Source: CAVWDU01 sp963753815 (lineage in GTDB: Bacteria; Pseudomonadota; Gammaproteobacteria; Pseudomonadales; Halieaceae). Taken from it: DNA of 64,000 nt. The stretch covers positions 1-64,000 of the forward strand of contig CAVWDU010000006.1 of the NCBI GenBank assembly GCA_963753815.1. Reading direction: 5' to 3'. The position numbers and the translations under genes were made by a program. Each line of letters opens with the position of its first letter. The stretch's first letter is position 1. The notes under the pieces were generated by a model. That model saw nothing but the letters and a program-made list of their open reading frames with translations, ran no database searches and was not told the origin of the DNA. Shown piece after piece: positions 49,149 through 57,528 of the stretch.

Positions 49149-51041
49149 ATGCATAAGTTCACCGCAATCTGTGTGCTGGCCTCGTGCCTTATTGCCCCGA
49201 CGGCAGGCTGGGCGGCTGACCCTTACGATATCAGCACCAAAGCCAGGGTGGTGGCGTTTGGTGATGTCCATGGCGCCTACGACGACTGGACGCGGTTGTT
49301 GGAGGAACTGGGCATCATAGATGCAAAGCTGAACTGGAGCGGGGGCAAGACCCATCTGGTGTCACTGGGGGACCTCATAGACCGGGGCCCCGGGTCGCGG
49401 GACGTGGTCGAACTGCTGATGAAACTTGACCGCCAGGCCAAAGCTGCCGGTGGCGCGGTGCACATGGTGCTCGGCAACCATGAGGTGATGGTGATGACGG
49501 GTGACCTGCGCTATGTCTCGCCCGCCGAATACGCCGCGTTTGAGGGGGATGAAACCCAGGCCGAGCGCGATGCCATGTACGCTGAGTACCGGCGTTACAA
49601 CGTCGGCGGAGAGGAAGCCGAGGTCCGGGCTGCGTTCGACGGGGAGTATCCCCTCGGTTACCTCGGTTTGCGCAAGGCCTACTCGCTCAAGGGAAAACTG
49701 GGACAGTGGTTGATAAAACAGCCCTTCGTCGTCAAGGTCAATGACAAGGTATACATGCACGGCGGCATCGCCAAGGACGCAAGCGCTGACGATCTGGCCA
49801 CGCTCAACCGGCGGATGACTGGCGAGCTGCGGGGTTTCCTTGAGAGTATGGAGGCACTTCGCGCGGCGGGTGTGATGCCGTGGTACCTGCCCTACGATCA
49901 ACGCCTGGATTTCCTCAATGCACGGGCAGAAGAATTTGCGGCCGCCAACCCAAAGACTCGCGCTGACTGGTTCGACCCCCTGCAAAAGGTCTTCGAGGCC
50001 CAGCAGGCGTTCGTATTTGGTCCGGATAGCGTCAACTGGTACCGGGGCTCCGCCATGTGTCACCCCTATTCAGAGTCGTTCAACACGGAGCGATTCCTGA
50101 AACGGGTCGGAGCCCGGCAACTGGTCATCGGTCATACGCCCACTGAGGGCAAGGTGCACCAGCGCATGGACGGATTGGTGATCCGACTCGACACCGGCAT
50201 GCTGAAGAGTGTCTACAACGGCCAGGCTTCGGCGCTTGTTTCGGATGGCGGCAGCACCTACGTTCGTTATCTCGGAAGCGACGACAAGGCTGCGCCGATC
50301 GCCGAGCAGGAAAGTCTGTCGCAGAAACTCTCTCGTATGAGCGATGCCGAGCTCGAGGAGTTCATGACCAATGCGCCTGCTGTCAATGTAGAGGATATCG
50401 GCACCGGTATCACCAAACCCAAGCGGGTGACGCAGTCCCGCGACGGCATCACCAACGACGCAGTGTTCAAGTATGAGGACACCGCACCTGGCCTTGAGAA
50501 GACCAGTCGCTATATCAGCAGAAAGCACAACGATGCCGATCGCTATGTTTATGATGTCGCCGCCTATAAACTGGACCGGATGCTGGGCTGGGAGATGGTT
50601 CCCGTCGCCGTGGTGTCCGAGGTGGAAGGTGAGGCGGGTGCACTCTCCGATTGGGTAGAAAATGCCATCAACGAGCGCGATCGGCTCGAGCAGGAGCTTC
50701 CATTCGACAGTTACTGCAAACAGTGGGAGCAGTATCGGCTGCGCTTCGTTTTCGACATACTGATTCACAACGACGACCGCAACCTCACCAATATCCTGTG
50801 GACCAAGGACGATTACATGATGAAGTTCATCGATCATTCACTGGCGTTCCGGACGACTCCCAAGCGACCGAAGCAGTACCGCAAGGTCGATCTCGAGGTA
50901 TCCAACCTGCTGCGTTCACGGCTGGCAGCCCTCACCGAAGAAAACCTCACCCGTGAACTCTCGCCCTACCTGCACCCTAAGCAGATTGAGGCGATCATTG
51001 ACCGTCGGGACCTCATCCTCAAAGAGGCGGTGAACCCCTGA
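49149..51041 (+). CDS. Exported metallophosphatase fused to a kinase-like domain
   Basis: The 630-residue protein has a signal peptide (1-23, AGWA/ADP). The PPP-type metallophosphatase core is complete: GDVHG (38-42), GDLIDRG (74-80), GNHE (109-112), HGG (204-206), GHTP (328-331). From about 425 the protein resembles an atypical kinase fold (HipA/PI-kinase-like): FKYED with a candidate ATP lysine at 441, IHNDDRNLTNIL (539-550) matching the D-R-x-x-x-N catalytic loop, and FIDHSLAF with a metal Asp at 562. If exported, both activities would face the periplasm. The start follows caggaga. The phosphatase call is firm; the kinase call is inference. Confidence 0.8.
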   Translation: MHKFTAICVLASCLIAPTAGWAADPYDISTKARVVAFGDVHGAYDDWTRLLEELGIIDAKLNWSGGKTHLVSLGDLIDRGPGSRDVVELLMKLDRQAKAAGGAVHMVLGNHEVMVMTGDLRYVSPAEYAAFEGDETQAERDAMYAEYRRYNVGGEEAEVRAAFDGEYPLGYLGLRKAYSLKGKLGQWLIKQPFVVKVNDKVYMHGGIAKDASADDLATLNRRMTGELRGFLESMEALRAAGVMPWYLPYDQRLDFLNARAEEFAAANPKTRADWFDPLQKVFEAQQAFVFGPDSVNWYRGSAMCHPYSESFNTERFLKRVGARQLVIGHTPTEGKVHQRMDGLVIRLDTGMLKSVYNGQASALVSDGGSTYVRYLGSDDKAAPIAEQESLSQKLSRMSDAELEEFMTNAPAVNVEDIGTGITKPKRVTQSRDGITNDAVFKYEDTAPGLEKTSRYISRKHNDADRYVYDVAAYKLDRMLGWEMVPVAVVSEVEGEAGALSDWVENAINERDRLEQELPFDSYCKQWEQYRLRFVFDILIHNDDRNLTNILWTKDDYMMKFIDHSLAFRTTPKRPKQYRKVDLEVSNLLRSRLAALTEENLTRELSPYLHPKQIEAIIDRRDLILKEAVNP

Positions 51042-51090
51042 CCGGCGTCGGTGAGGTGACGTCTGCGATGCCTCAACGGGGCGTCGTACT

Positions 51091-52413
51091 TTGAAGGATT
51101 GGCTGAAGCGCACGCTGCTGCTCGGCGTCGAGTTGCGTCCCGGGGAAGCCCTGGGCGTGCTCGCCATGTTCGGCAGTCTGTTCCTCATCCTGCTGACGGC
51201 CTACCTGCTCAAGCCTGCGCGGGAGATGCTGATACTCACCGAGGGAACGGCCGAAATCCGCAGTTATGCGGTGGCCCTGCAGGCATTGTTGCTGCTCGGG
51301 TTTATTCCGCTCTACAGCAAATTTTCCCGGCGATTCAACAGCTATCGCTACATGCAGGTGGTCACCGCCGTTTGTGTTGCGACCCTGTTGCTGTTCGCGT
51401 TACTGGGAAAACTGGGGGTGCCGGTATCGGTGCCCTATTTCGTGTGGCTCGGCGCCTACAGTGTATTGATCATCGCCCAGTTCTGGGCATTTGCCTCCGA
51501 GTTGTACAGCCGCGAGGCGGGCGAACGCCTGTTCGTAATCATAGCCCTCGGCGCTTCACTCGGAGCCTGGGTGGGCTCGGCGCTGTCCAGGGAACTCGTC
51601 GAGTACCTCGATGCCTATGGGCTCATGATGTGTGGTGCATTCTTCCTCTTCCTCTCGGCCCTGCCGGCGCGCCGTGCCACGCTGTCAGTGCCTCCGGACT
51701 CGCGGGGTTCGGAATCAGCCGGGGAGCGGGACCAGCAGGCCTCGGTGTTTGCCGGTTTCCAGATGGTTTTCAGCCAACGCTACCTCATCCTGATGTTTGC
51801 GTTCGTGATCATGCTGAACCTGGTCAATACCACGGGCGAATACCTTTTGGCGGCCATCCTGGAGAGCCTGTACAGCGAGGGCAGCGCAGCCGGCGAGATC
51901 GCCGTCGACAAAGGTACCTTTGTCGGCCGCTTCTACAGCACGTTTTATTTCGTGGTCAACCTGCTCGGGGTGCTCATCCAGTTTTTCCTGGTATCGCGCC
52001 TGCTGCGCTGGGCCGGATTCGAAATTGCCTTCGCCCTGACCCCGGTAGTGGTCTTTCTAGGTTATGCTGCCTTCGCCTTCCTCCCCGTGCTGGCCTTGTT
52101 CCGTTACTACAAGATGGTGGAGAATAGCCTCGATTATTCGCTGCAGAACACCGCCCGGCAGATGTTGTACCTGCCGCTGAATCGGCAGCAGAAGTACGAG
52201 GCGCGCGCGGTGATAGACCCATTCGGTCAGCGCATCGGGGATCTGCTGCAGGCCGGCCTGATTTTCGCGGGCTTACACTGGATTGCTCTGAGCGAGGGCG
52301 ATTTCATGGTACTCACCCTGGTGCTGGCCGGCCTCAACCTGTTGGTGGTCCTCGCTATCATCAGGGAGCGCAGGCTGCTGCTGGCGAAACAGGCACCCTC
52401 CAGCGGCCCCTGA
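51091..52413 (+). CDS. ATP/ADP-carrier-like (TLC/Npt family) membrane transporter
   Basis: The 440-residue protein has about 11-12 helices. AYLLKPAREMLIL in helix 1 and QFWAFASELYSREAGERLF followed by ALGASLGAWVGS match the bacterial NTP/NDP exchange transporter group. Many free-living members have no known substrate. It begins at TTG 51091, 49 bases after the phosphatase-kinase gene, and is probably in its operon. It converges with a second TLC-like gene, with only nine bases between the stops. Confidence 0.75.
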   Translation: MKDWLKRTLLLGVELRPGEALGVLAMFGSLFLILLTAYLLKPAREMLILTEGTAEIRSYAVALQALLLLGFIPLYSKFSRRFNSYRYMQVVTAVCVATLLLFALLGKLGVPVSVPYFVWLGAYSVLIIAQFWAFASELYSREAGERLFVIIALGASLGAWVGSALSRELVEYLDAYGLMMCGAFFLFLSALPARRATLSVPPDSRGSESAGERDQQASVFAGFQMVFSQRYLILMFAFVIMLNLVNTTGEYLLAAILESLYSEGSAAGEIAVDKGTFVGRFYSTFYFVVNLLGVLIQFFLVSRLLRWAGFEIAFALTPVVVFLGYAAFAFLPVLALFRYYKMVENSLDYSLQNTARQMLYLPLNRQQKYEARAVIDPFGQRIGDLLQAGLIFAGLHWIALSEGDFMVLTLVLAGLNLLVVLAIIRERRLLLAKQAPSSGP

Positions 52414-52422
52414 GGCTGTACA

Positions 52423-54054
52423 TCAGTCGCCGTAGCTGACCGTGAAGCAGACCTCTGCTTCGAGTCCGTCGTAGTCCCTTGCTACCAGGCGGAGCCTGAT
52501 CGAACCACTGCTAGCCGGCGGTGGCTCGAAAACGAAATGGCGATTGAGTGGATCGAACCTGATCCACGGCGGCAGTCGACCGGACGGGTATCGGTAGGCC
52601 TCGTACTTCATGGCATCTCCCACATCGGGGTCTATGAATGTCTCCCCTGAAAGCTCCAGCATGAAGGCCTCTCCGGCGCGGATATCCAGATTGGGCAGTG
52701 GCGACACCAGCACGGGCGCCTTGTTGTCTGGTTGCCGCTCCGCGGCTTCATCGTGAGCCTTGCCTATGGCCACAGACACCCGGAGAAGAAGTGCCGCCAG
52801 GATAATATTCAGCGCCGCGAAACCACTGATGCCGAGACCCGTTACAGTGATGGCGAGAAACACGAGCAAGCCTGAGGCGACATCACCGATCCTGAAAAAG
52901 AACGTATCGATGGTGTGTTTACCGACGTATTTCTCCTCCCGGGACACGGGCAGAAACAATGCGTGGCGGGTCGTGGTCTGCAGGGAGTAGTTGACACTGT
53001 TCTCCGCGATCATGGTGGTCCTGGCCACGACCAGCAGCGGCAGCAGAGCCAGCAGGCTGTAGTTCAGCAGCATCAGGACAGGCAACACCAGCAGTGCGCC
53101 GCGGATTCCGATCGACTTGTAGAGGCGGGACACCAGAAAGAGCTGAATCAGGAATCCAAGCCCGGTCATGATGAACAGGTACTGGGAGTAAAACCGGGTG
53201 ATATAGTTTTCGATTTCAGCTGCGCCGGCGGCCGCGATTGGACTCGCCGCCGCGGCCGCTTCCTTGACGATGCTGGCCAGTATGAACTCACCGTTGGTGT
53301 TGATCAGGTTGAGCAGCACAACAAAGCCCGCGATCAGAGTCAGGTAGCGACTGCGCCAGACGACCTGGAAGCCCTCCATCAGCGGGTACGGGCGCCTGTC
53401 CTCGCGTTCCTCCCCGGGCGCGCGGGACTCGACCGGGACGGTTTTTTCAGCCCAGTGACTGAATACCAGAGTGGCAGCGAGCAGGGCGGCTGCGCAGTAC
53501 ATGACGCCATCGTGGCCCAGATAGTAGTCGAGTTCACCGGCCACGCCGGATCCCAGCAGGGCACCGAGTGCCGCGGCGGCGGCCACCAGCGGAAACAGCC
53601 GCTGGCCGGATTTGAGGTTGAAGAGGTCTGCGGCAAAGGCCCAGAATAGTGCGAGGATGATGACGGAAAATATGCCGAGCCAGATGTAGAAAAGGATGGC
53701 GATACGCCATTCCAGCCGGTAGGCCAGCGCGAACGCCAGCAGGTTGGTGATAAAAAACAGCAGTGTCTTGTGCAGCATCAGGTGCTTGCCGTCGCGACGG
53801 CTGATACTGCCGTAGAGCTGCGCGAACACGGGCACGATCAGCATCAGCAGCAGCGCCTGCGCCGCGGTGGAGTAGGCCTTCAACTGAGCTGATCCTTCAG
53901 CGAGAATCATCGGCTCCCGAATGACCTTGAGCGGGTAGTAGGCCAGCATGATCCCGAAAGACTGCAGGCACAACCTGAGCGCCACCTGCCCCTCTCCAGG
54001 GCGCAAGTGAGTGAACAATGAAAAAAACCGCTCGGTGGGGGTAAACCCAGACAT
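52423..54054 (-). CDS. TLC/Npt-like transporter with C-terminal cadherin-like domain
   Basis: In this 543-residue protein residues 1-440 are a paralogue of the neighbouring carrier (YYPLKVIREPMILAEG, LFWAFAADLFNLKSGQRLFPL, AAAALGALLGS). After the last helix and a charged linker, residues 450-543 form a cadherin/dystroglycan-type Ig fold: PVLVSPLPNLDIRAGEAF, then FIDPDVGDAMKYEAYRY, LPPWIRFDPLNRHFVF, and a final strand. This domain normally binds calcium or glycans outside the cell, so its attachment to a carrier is unusual. Which side of the membrane it faces depends on helix number. Confidence 0.75.
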   Translation of the reverse strand: MSGFTPTERFFSLFTHLRPGEGQVALRLCLQSFGIMLAYYPLKVIREPMILAEGSAQLKAYSTAAQALLLMLIVPVFAQLYGSISRRDGKHLMLHKTLLFFITNLLAFALAYRLEWRIAILFYIWLGIFSVIILALFWAFAADLFNLKSGQRLFPLVAAAAALGALLGSGVAGELDYYLGHDGVMYCAAALLAATLVFSHWAEKTVPVESRAPGEEREDRRPYPLMEGFQVVWRSRYLTLIAGFVVLLNLINTNGEFILASIVKEAAAAASPIAAAGAAEIENYITRFYSQYLFIMTGLGFLIQLFLVSRLYKSIGIRGALLVLPVLMLLNYSLLALLPLLVVARTTMIAENSVNYSLQTTTRHALFLPVSREEKYVGKHTIDTFFFRIGDVASGLLVFLAITVTGLGISGFAALNIILAALLLRVSVAIGKAHDEAAERQPDNKAPVLVSPLPNLDIRAGEAFMLELSGETFIDPDVGDAMKYEAYRYPSGRLPPWIRFDPLNRHFVFEPPPASSGSIRLRLVARDYDGLEAEVCFTVSYGD

Positions 54055-54307
54055 AGATATTGGCCGCGCTGCCGGTCGCGACCGATTATAACCCGCGATT
54101 GCCCGCCGCGCGGCTGTTCAGGGCCGCGATTGGCGTGTCCGGGTGATCCGGACCCAAAGGCCGGCCGTATCGGCAGATGGATGCCTGGGAACTTGCAGGC
54201 AGTATTGGCGTCCAATCTCAAGGCCTGTTACTGGATCGTGGCAGGGCCGTTGCTTCACCGAATCTGGATACCATCCAGGTCCTTGTCGCCCCACAGCGGG
54301 CGGTTCC

Positions 54308-54335
54308 AGCCGGCTTTAATAGGGCCGGCTTTTTT
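54308..54335 (+). terminator. Rho-independent terminator-like hairpin with no gene before it
   Basis: A 7-bp stem agccggc/gccggct with a nine-base loop is followed by six T. No plus-strand gene ends here. The intergenic stretch 54055-54423 (369 bases) holds no coding region I can support. The hairpin could end a short RNA beginning somewhere after 54100. Confidence 0.6.
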
Positions 54336-54373
54336 ATGTCTTTTTTATGTCTTTTTTATGTCTTTTTTGTGCC
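54330..54373 (+). repeat. Tandem 11-bp repeat
   Basis: The unit ttttttatgtc occurs three times without gaps (54330-54362), with a fourth altered copy ttttttgtgcc. It begins with the T tract of the hairpin at 54308-54335, so each copy extends the poly-T tail. Confidence 0.9.
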
Positions 54374-54423
54374 TTTGCGGTGGGATGCGCGCCCTAGCGG
54401 TTATGCCCTGCCGGGAAGATCAA

Positions 54424-54867
54424 TCACCGCGGCGCCAGCGATTCGCCTATGGCGGCCACCAGCGAGGCCAATGTCTGCGGGCCGATCAGACTCGCGTGCA
54501 GCTGCCCCTGTGGGGTGACGATTACAGTCGTGGGCAGCACCATCGGACGCTCGATCGCCAGTGCTGGTGACGGGTCGCTTGTCAGCGTCGGGAAAGTGAT
54601 TCCCAGCGCGCCAACCTGCTCCGCGAGCGCCTCGCCTGACAGCTGGTCGTAATTGACGCCGAGGACTGTAACCTCGACATACTCCCGGTCGAGGGCATTC
54701 AATTCCGGGATCTCATGGATGCACGGCTTGCACCACTGTGCCCAGTAATTGATCACGACCCATTGCCCCCGGCGTGATTCGAGGTCCAGGTCCACTTCTG
54801 CGGGCGGTTGACGCTGACAGCCGGCGAGCAGAATCAGGCCCAGCGTCATCGCGATGAATCTCAGCAT
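54424..54867 (-). CDS. TlpA-like thioredoxin-fold lipoprotein
   Basis: The 147-residue protein has a lipoprotein signal ending LAGC (Cys16), then a thioredoxin fold with the redox motif WCKPC (INYWAQWCKPCIHEIPEL) and the cis-proline region VLPTTVIV. It should act as a membrane-anchored periplasmic thiol-disulfide reductant. It overlaps the YihY gene by seven bases on the same strand, so it is probably co-transcribed. Confidence 0.88.
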   Translation of the reverse strand: MLRFIAMTLGLILLAGCQRQPPAEVDLDLESRRGQWVVINYWAQWCKPCIHEIPELNALDREYVEVTVLGVNYDQLSGEALAEQVGALGITFPTLTSDPSPALAIERPMVLPTTVIVTPQGQLHASLIGPQTLASLVAAIGESLAPR

Positions 54868-56090
54868 GAGAACAGTTCCGTAAGCGAAATGTCCAGGCCA
54901 TCTCGCTGCTCCCGCCGCTGATCGCTGAGGAGGCTGTAAGCTCGCTCCTGCCAGGGAAGATGCGCAGCGATATCCGCATGGTCGAGAGGGAGTTCGTTAT
55001 TGACCCATTCCTTGAGCTGCCAGAAAGTGATCGCACTGAGGTCCCGGGCGAGGAAGTACTGGCCACGGTCGTTCTGGGCGATCAGTTTCTTCTTCAGGAA
55101 TAAATCCCTGAGCAGGCCCCAGGTAACGCTATCGAGGCCGCGCAGCACATCGTGGGTGTCATTGATCATGTCCACCTCGCGCAGTGGCAACCCCTCCTGT
55201 TGACGTTGCCAGAACAGGTAAAGCACGTCCAGTGCTTTGAGTACGGTCGGGCGCGCCGCCTGCTCGCTGCTTTCGTAGGCTGACAGACTGTGCACCAGGA
55301 TGCCACCGGTCAGGACAATCGTCCATGAGAGATAGATCCACAATAAAAACAGAGGTACGGCGGCGAATGCGCCGTAGATCAGTGCATAGTTCGAGCCCAC
55401 CATCAGGTCGGTGAACATTGATCGGGCAGCGTTGAAGGCCGCGGCCGCCGCGAGGCCTCCAATCAGCGTGTGCTTGAACGGAACCCGGCAGTTGGGTATA
55501 GCGGCGTAGAGTAGAGTGAAACCGGCCGCACTCAGCAGGAAGGGGACCAGGGCGAGCATCAGCTTGCCGGTGCCGAGGACATCGAGTTCAAGGAAGAAAT
55601 TCGAGAACGATGACAGGTAAGTACCCAGGGCCAGGGCAATACCGATGGTTAATGGCGCAAGGCTCAGCATGGCCCAATACAGCAGGAAGCTGGAGACCGG
55701 GCTGCGGTTGCGTGGTGCACGCCAGATGGTATTGAACGCGTTCTCGATGTTGCGCAGCATGAGGACCGCGGTGACCAGGAGAAACACAATCCCGGGCCCG
55801 GTGAGGCGCCTTGCCTGGCTGGCAAAGTCCGAGAGGTAGGTCTGAATTTCGGTGCTGGTCTCCGGCATCAGGTGCGTGAACAGCAGCTCCTGAATGCGTA
55901 CCTCCAGCCCCTGTGACGCGGGCATGGCTGCAGCCATGGTGAACAGGAGTGTCAGTAGCGGGACCAGCGCAAAAAGGCTCATATACGTCAGCGCAGCTGC
56001 GTGTTCCGAGCAGCGGTCTTCGCGGAAGCGGAAGGCAAGGTAACGCAGGCGAGACCAGAACTCACTTTGGGTCAGGCGTGTCCAATCCAT
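54861..56090 (-). CDS. YihY family inner membrane protein
   Basis: The 409-residue protein has six helices and the YihY/BrkB pattern: AAALTYMSLFALVPLLTLLF, NAFNTIWRAPRNRS, YAAIPNCRVPFKHTLIGG and GSNYALIYGAFAAVPLFLLWIYLSW. The family was once misnamed ribonuclease BN; its actual role is unclear. A C-terminal cytoplasmic extension of about 130 residues resembles a winged-helix region. It is divergent from arsC. Confidence 0.88.
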   Translation of the reverse strand: MDWTRLTQSEFWSRLRYLAFRFREDRCSEHAAALTYMSLFALVPLLTLLFTMAAAMPASQGLEVRIQELLFTHLMPETSTEIQTYLSDFASQARRLTGPGIVFLLVTAVLMLRNIENAFNTIWRAPRNRSPVSSFLLYWAMLSLAPLTIGIALALGTYLSSFSNFFLELDVLGTGKLMLALVPFLLSAAGFTLLYAAIPNCRVPFKHTLIGGLAAAAAFNAARSMFTDLMVGSNYALIYGAFAAVPLFLLWIYLSWTIVLTGGILVHSLSAYESSEQAARPTVLKALDVLYLFWQRQQEGLPLREVDMINDTHDVLRGLDSVTWGLLRDLFLKKKLIAQNDRGQYFLARDLSAITFWQLKEWVNNELPLDHADIAAHLPWQERAYSLLSDQRREQRDGLDISLTELFSC

Positions 56091-56174
56091 GCCGACAGTA
56101 TCGCACGATTGTGAGTCTCCCTAAACGCAGGCCGTGTTTGCTATACTCCGCGACCCGTGAATGTGGAGCCCGGC

Positions 56175-56525
56175 ATGAGCGATTTTCTGATTTACCACAA
56201 CCCACGGTGTTCCAAGTCACGGAACACTCTGGCGATTCTGCGTGACGAGGGCATTGAGCCGGAAGTGGTGCGGTATCTGGACGACCCTCCGTCGGCGACG
56301 GAGATCAGGGCGTTGATTGCAAAGCTGGGGATACCTGTCGCTCAGCTGGTCCGTGCCGGGGAACCTGCCTACCGTGAGTGCGGGTTGGGCAAGGGTTCCA
56401 CAGACGCCGAACTGATCGAGGCGATGGCCAGTCACCCGAAACTCATAGAACGGCCCATCGTGGTGCGCGGAGACCGCGCCGTCCTCGGCCGACCGCCCGA
56501 GAATGTGCTGGATCTTCTCGGGTGA
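56175..56525 (+). CDS. arsC: ArsC family protein (glutaredoxin-type arsenate reductase)
   Basis: The 116-residue protein has the catalytic Cys in YHNPRCSKSRNTL and the anion-binding Arg in IERPIVVRGDRAVLGRPPENV. Such proteins reduce arsenate with glutathione and glutaredoxin, although this chromosomal form next to wrbA often has no ars operon. The ATG at 56175 follows ggagc; a GTG 18 bases upstream is less likely. Its stop overlaps the wrbA start (TGATG). Confidence 0.9.
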   Translation: MSDFLIYHNPRCSKSRNTLAILRDEGIEPEVVRYLDDPPSATEIRALIAKLGIPVAQLVRAGEPAYRECGLGKGSTDAELIEAMASHPKLIERPIVVRGDRAVLGRPPENVLDLLG

Positions 56526-57154
56526 TGCGCGAACCCTATGTACTCGTACTGTATTACAGCCGCGGTGGCGCCACCGCGGAGATGGCTCGTCATGTCTGTC
56601 GGGGTGTGGAGTTGGTGGCGGGCGTGTCCGCCCGGTTGCGCACCGTGCCCGCGCTGGCCACCGCTTTGGAACAGGTTGCGTCGGGAAGTACCGATGGCGG
56701 TATCCCCGATGGCGGTATCCCCGATGAAGGCCCGCTGTATTGCGAACAGGATGACCTGCGCGACTGCGCTGGCCTGGTGATGGGCAGCCCGACGCGGTTC
56801 GGCAACATGGCTGCGCCACTCAAGCATCTCCTGGACCAGAGTTCGGGGCTGTGGCTCAGTGGTGCGATGATTGACAAGCCGGCGGCGGTTTTTACCTCGA
56901 CTTCCAGCCTTCACGGCGGGCAGGAATCGACGCTGCTGAGCATGATGCTGCCGCTCTTACACCACGGCATGATGATCGTCGGGCTGCCCTACCGTGAAGC
57001 AGGGCTGATGACAACCCGGTCCGGGGGAACCCCCTACGGTGCCAGTCACTGGGCCGGGCACGATAACAGCAGGACCGTGGACGAGGTCGAGGCGGGCCTT
57101 TGCCGGGCCCTGGGTAAGCGCGTGGCGCATCTGGCGGGGGCTTTGAGATCATGA
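56525..57154 (+). CDS. wrbA: NAD(P)H:quinone oxidoreductase, WrbA type
   Basis: The 209-residue flavodoxin-fold enzyme reduces quinones with two electrons. FMN contacts are LVLYYSRGGATAEMA, GSPTRFGNMAAPLKHLLDQ and FTSTSSLHGGQEST. A 15-bp exact tandem repeat (56693-56722) adds DGGIPDGGIPDEG to a surface loop. It is translationally coupled with arsC before it and DUF2069 after it. Confidence 0.93.
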   Translation: MREPYVLVLYYSRGGATAEMARHVCRGVELVAGVSARLRTVPALATALEQVASGSTDGGIPDGGIPDEGPLYCEQDDLRDCAGLVMGSPTRFGNMAAPLKHLLDQSSGLWLSGAMIDKPAAVFTSTSSLHGGQESTLLSMMLPLLHHGMMIVGLPYREAGLMTTRSGGTPYGASHWAGHDNSRTVDEVEAGLCRALGKRVAHLAGALRS

Positions 57155-57528
57155 CCGAACGCAACTGGACTGCCCTGGCCGGCTGGGCGAGACGCCTGGC
57201 CTGGGTGGGCTACTGGCTACTGTTGCTGCAGCAGGTGGCCGATGCCTGGATTCTAGGGGCTCCCTGGATAATCTGGGTGTTCAAATTGCTGCCTTTGCTG
57301 ATTTTTCTCCCGGGACTGATGGGCGACCGACTCCGCTCCTACCTGTGGTTGTGCTTTGTGTCTCTCGGCTATTTCGTGTCGCTGGTGGAACGCCAGTTTG
57401 CCGACCCCGGCAGCCCGCTGGCAGCGGTTGGGCTGGTTGCTGTTAGCCTCCTGTTCTGCAGCGCCATGCTCTACGTCCGCTGGCGGGCGCGACAACTCAA
57501 GTCGGCGGCTGGCGATGAGCCGGCCTGA
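57151..57528 (+). CDS. DUF2069 family membrane protein
   Basis: The 125-residue protein has three or four hydrophobic segments, with the pattern LPLLIFLPGLMGDRLRSYLWLCFVSLGYF typical of DUF2069. The function is unknown. It overlaps wrbA by four bases, and the flavoprotein gene starts 14 bases before its stop. The arsC-wrbA-DUF2069 order is conserved in gammaproteobacteria. Confidence 0.85.
   Translation: MTERNWTALAGWARRLAWVGYWLLLLQQVADAWILGAPWIIWVFKLLPLLIFLPGLMGDRLRSYLWLCFVSLGYFVSLVERQFADPGSPLAAVGLVAVSLLFCSAMLYVRWRARQLKSAAGDEPA

Noticed and set aside
54130..54335. Known structural RNA (6S, SRP RNA, RNase P or tRNA) before the orphan terminator
   Set aside because: None of the conserved cores of these RNAs could be found in the interval.
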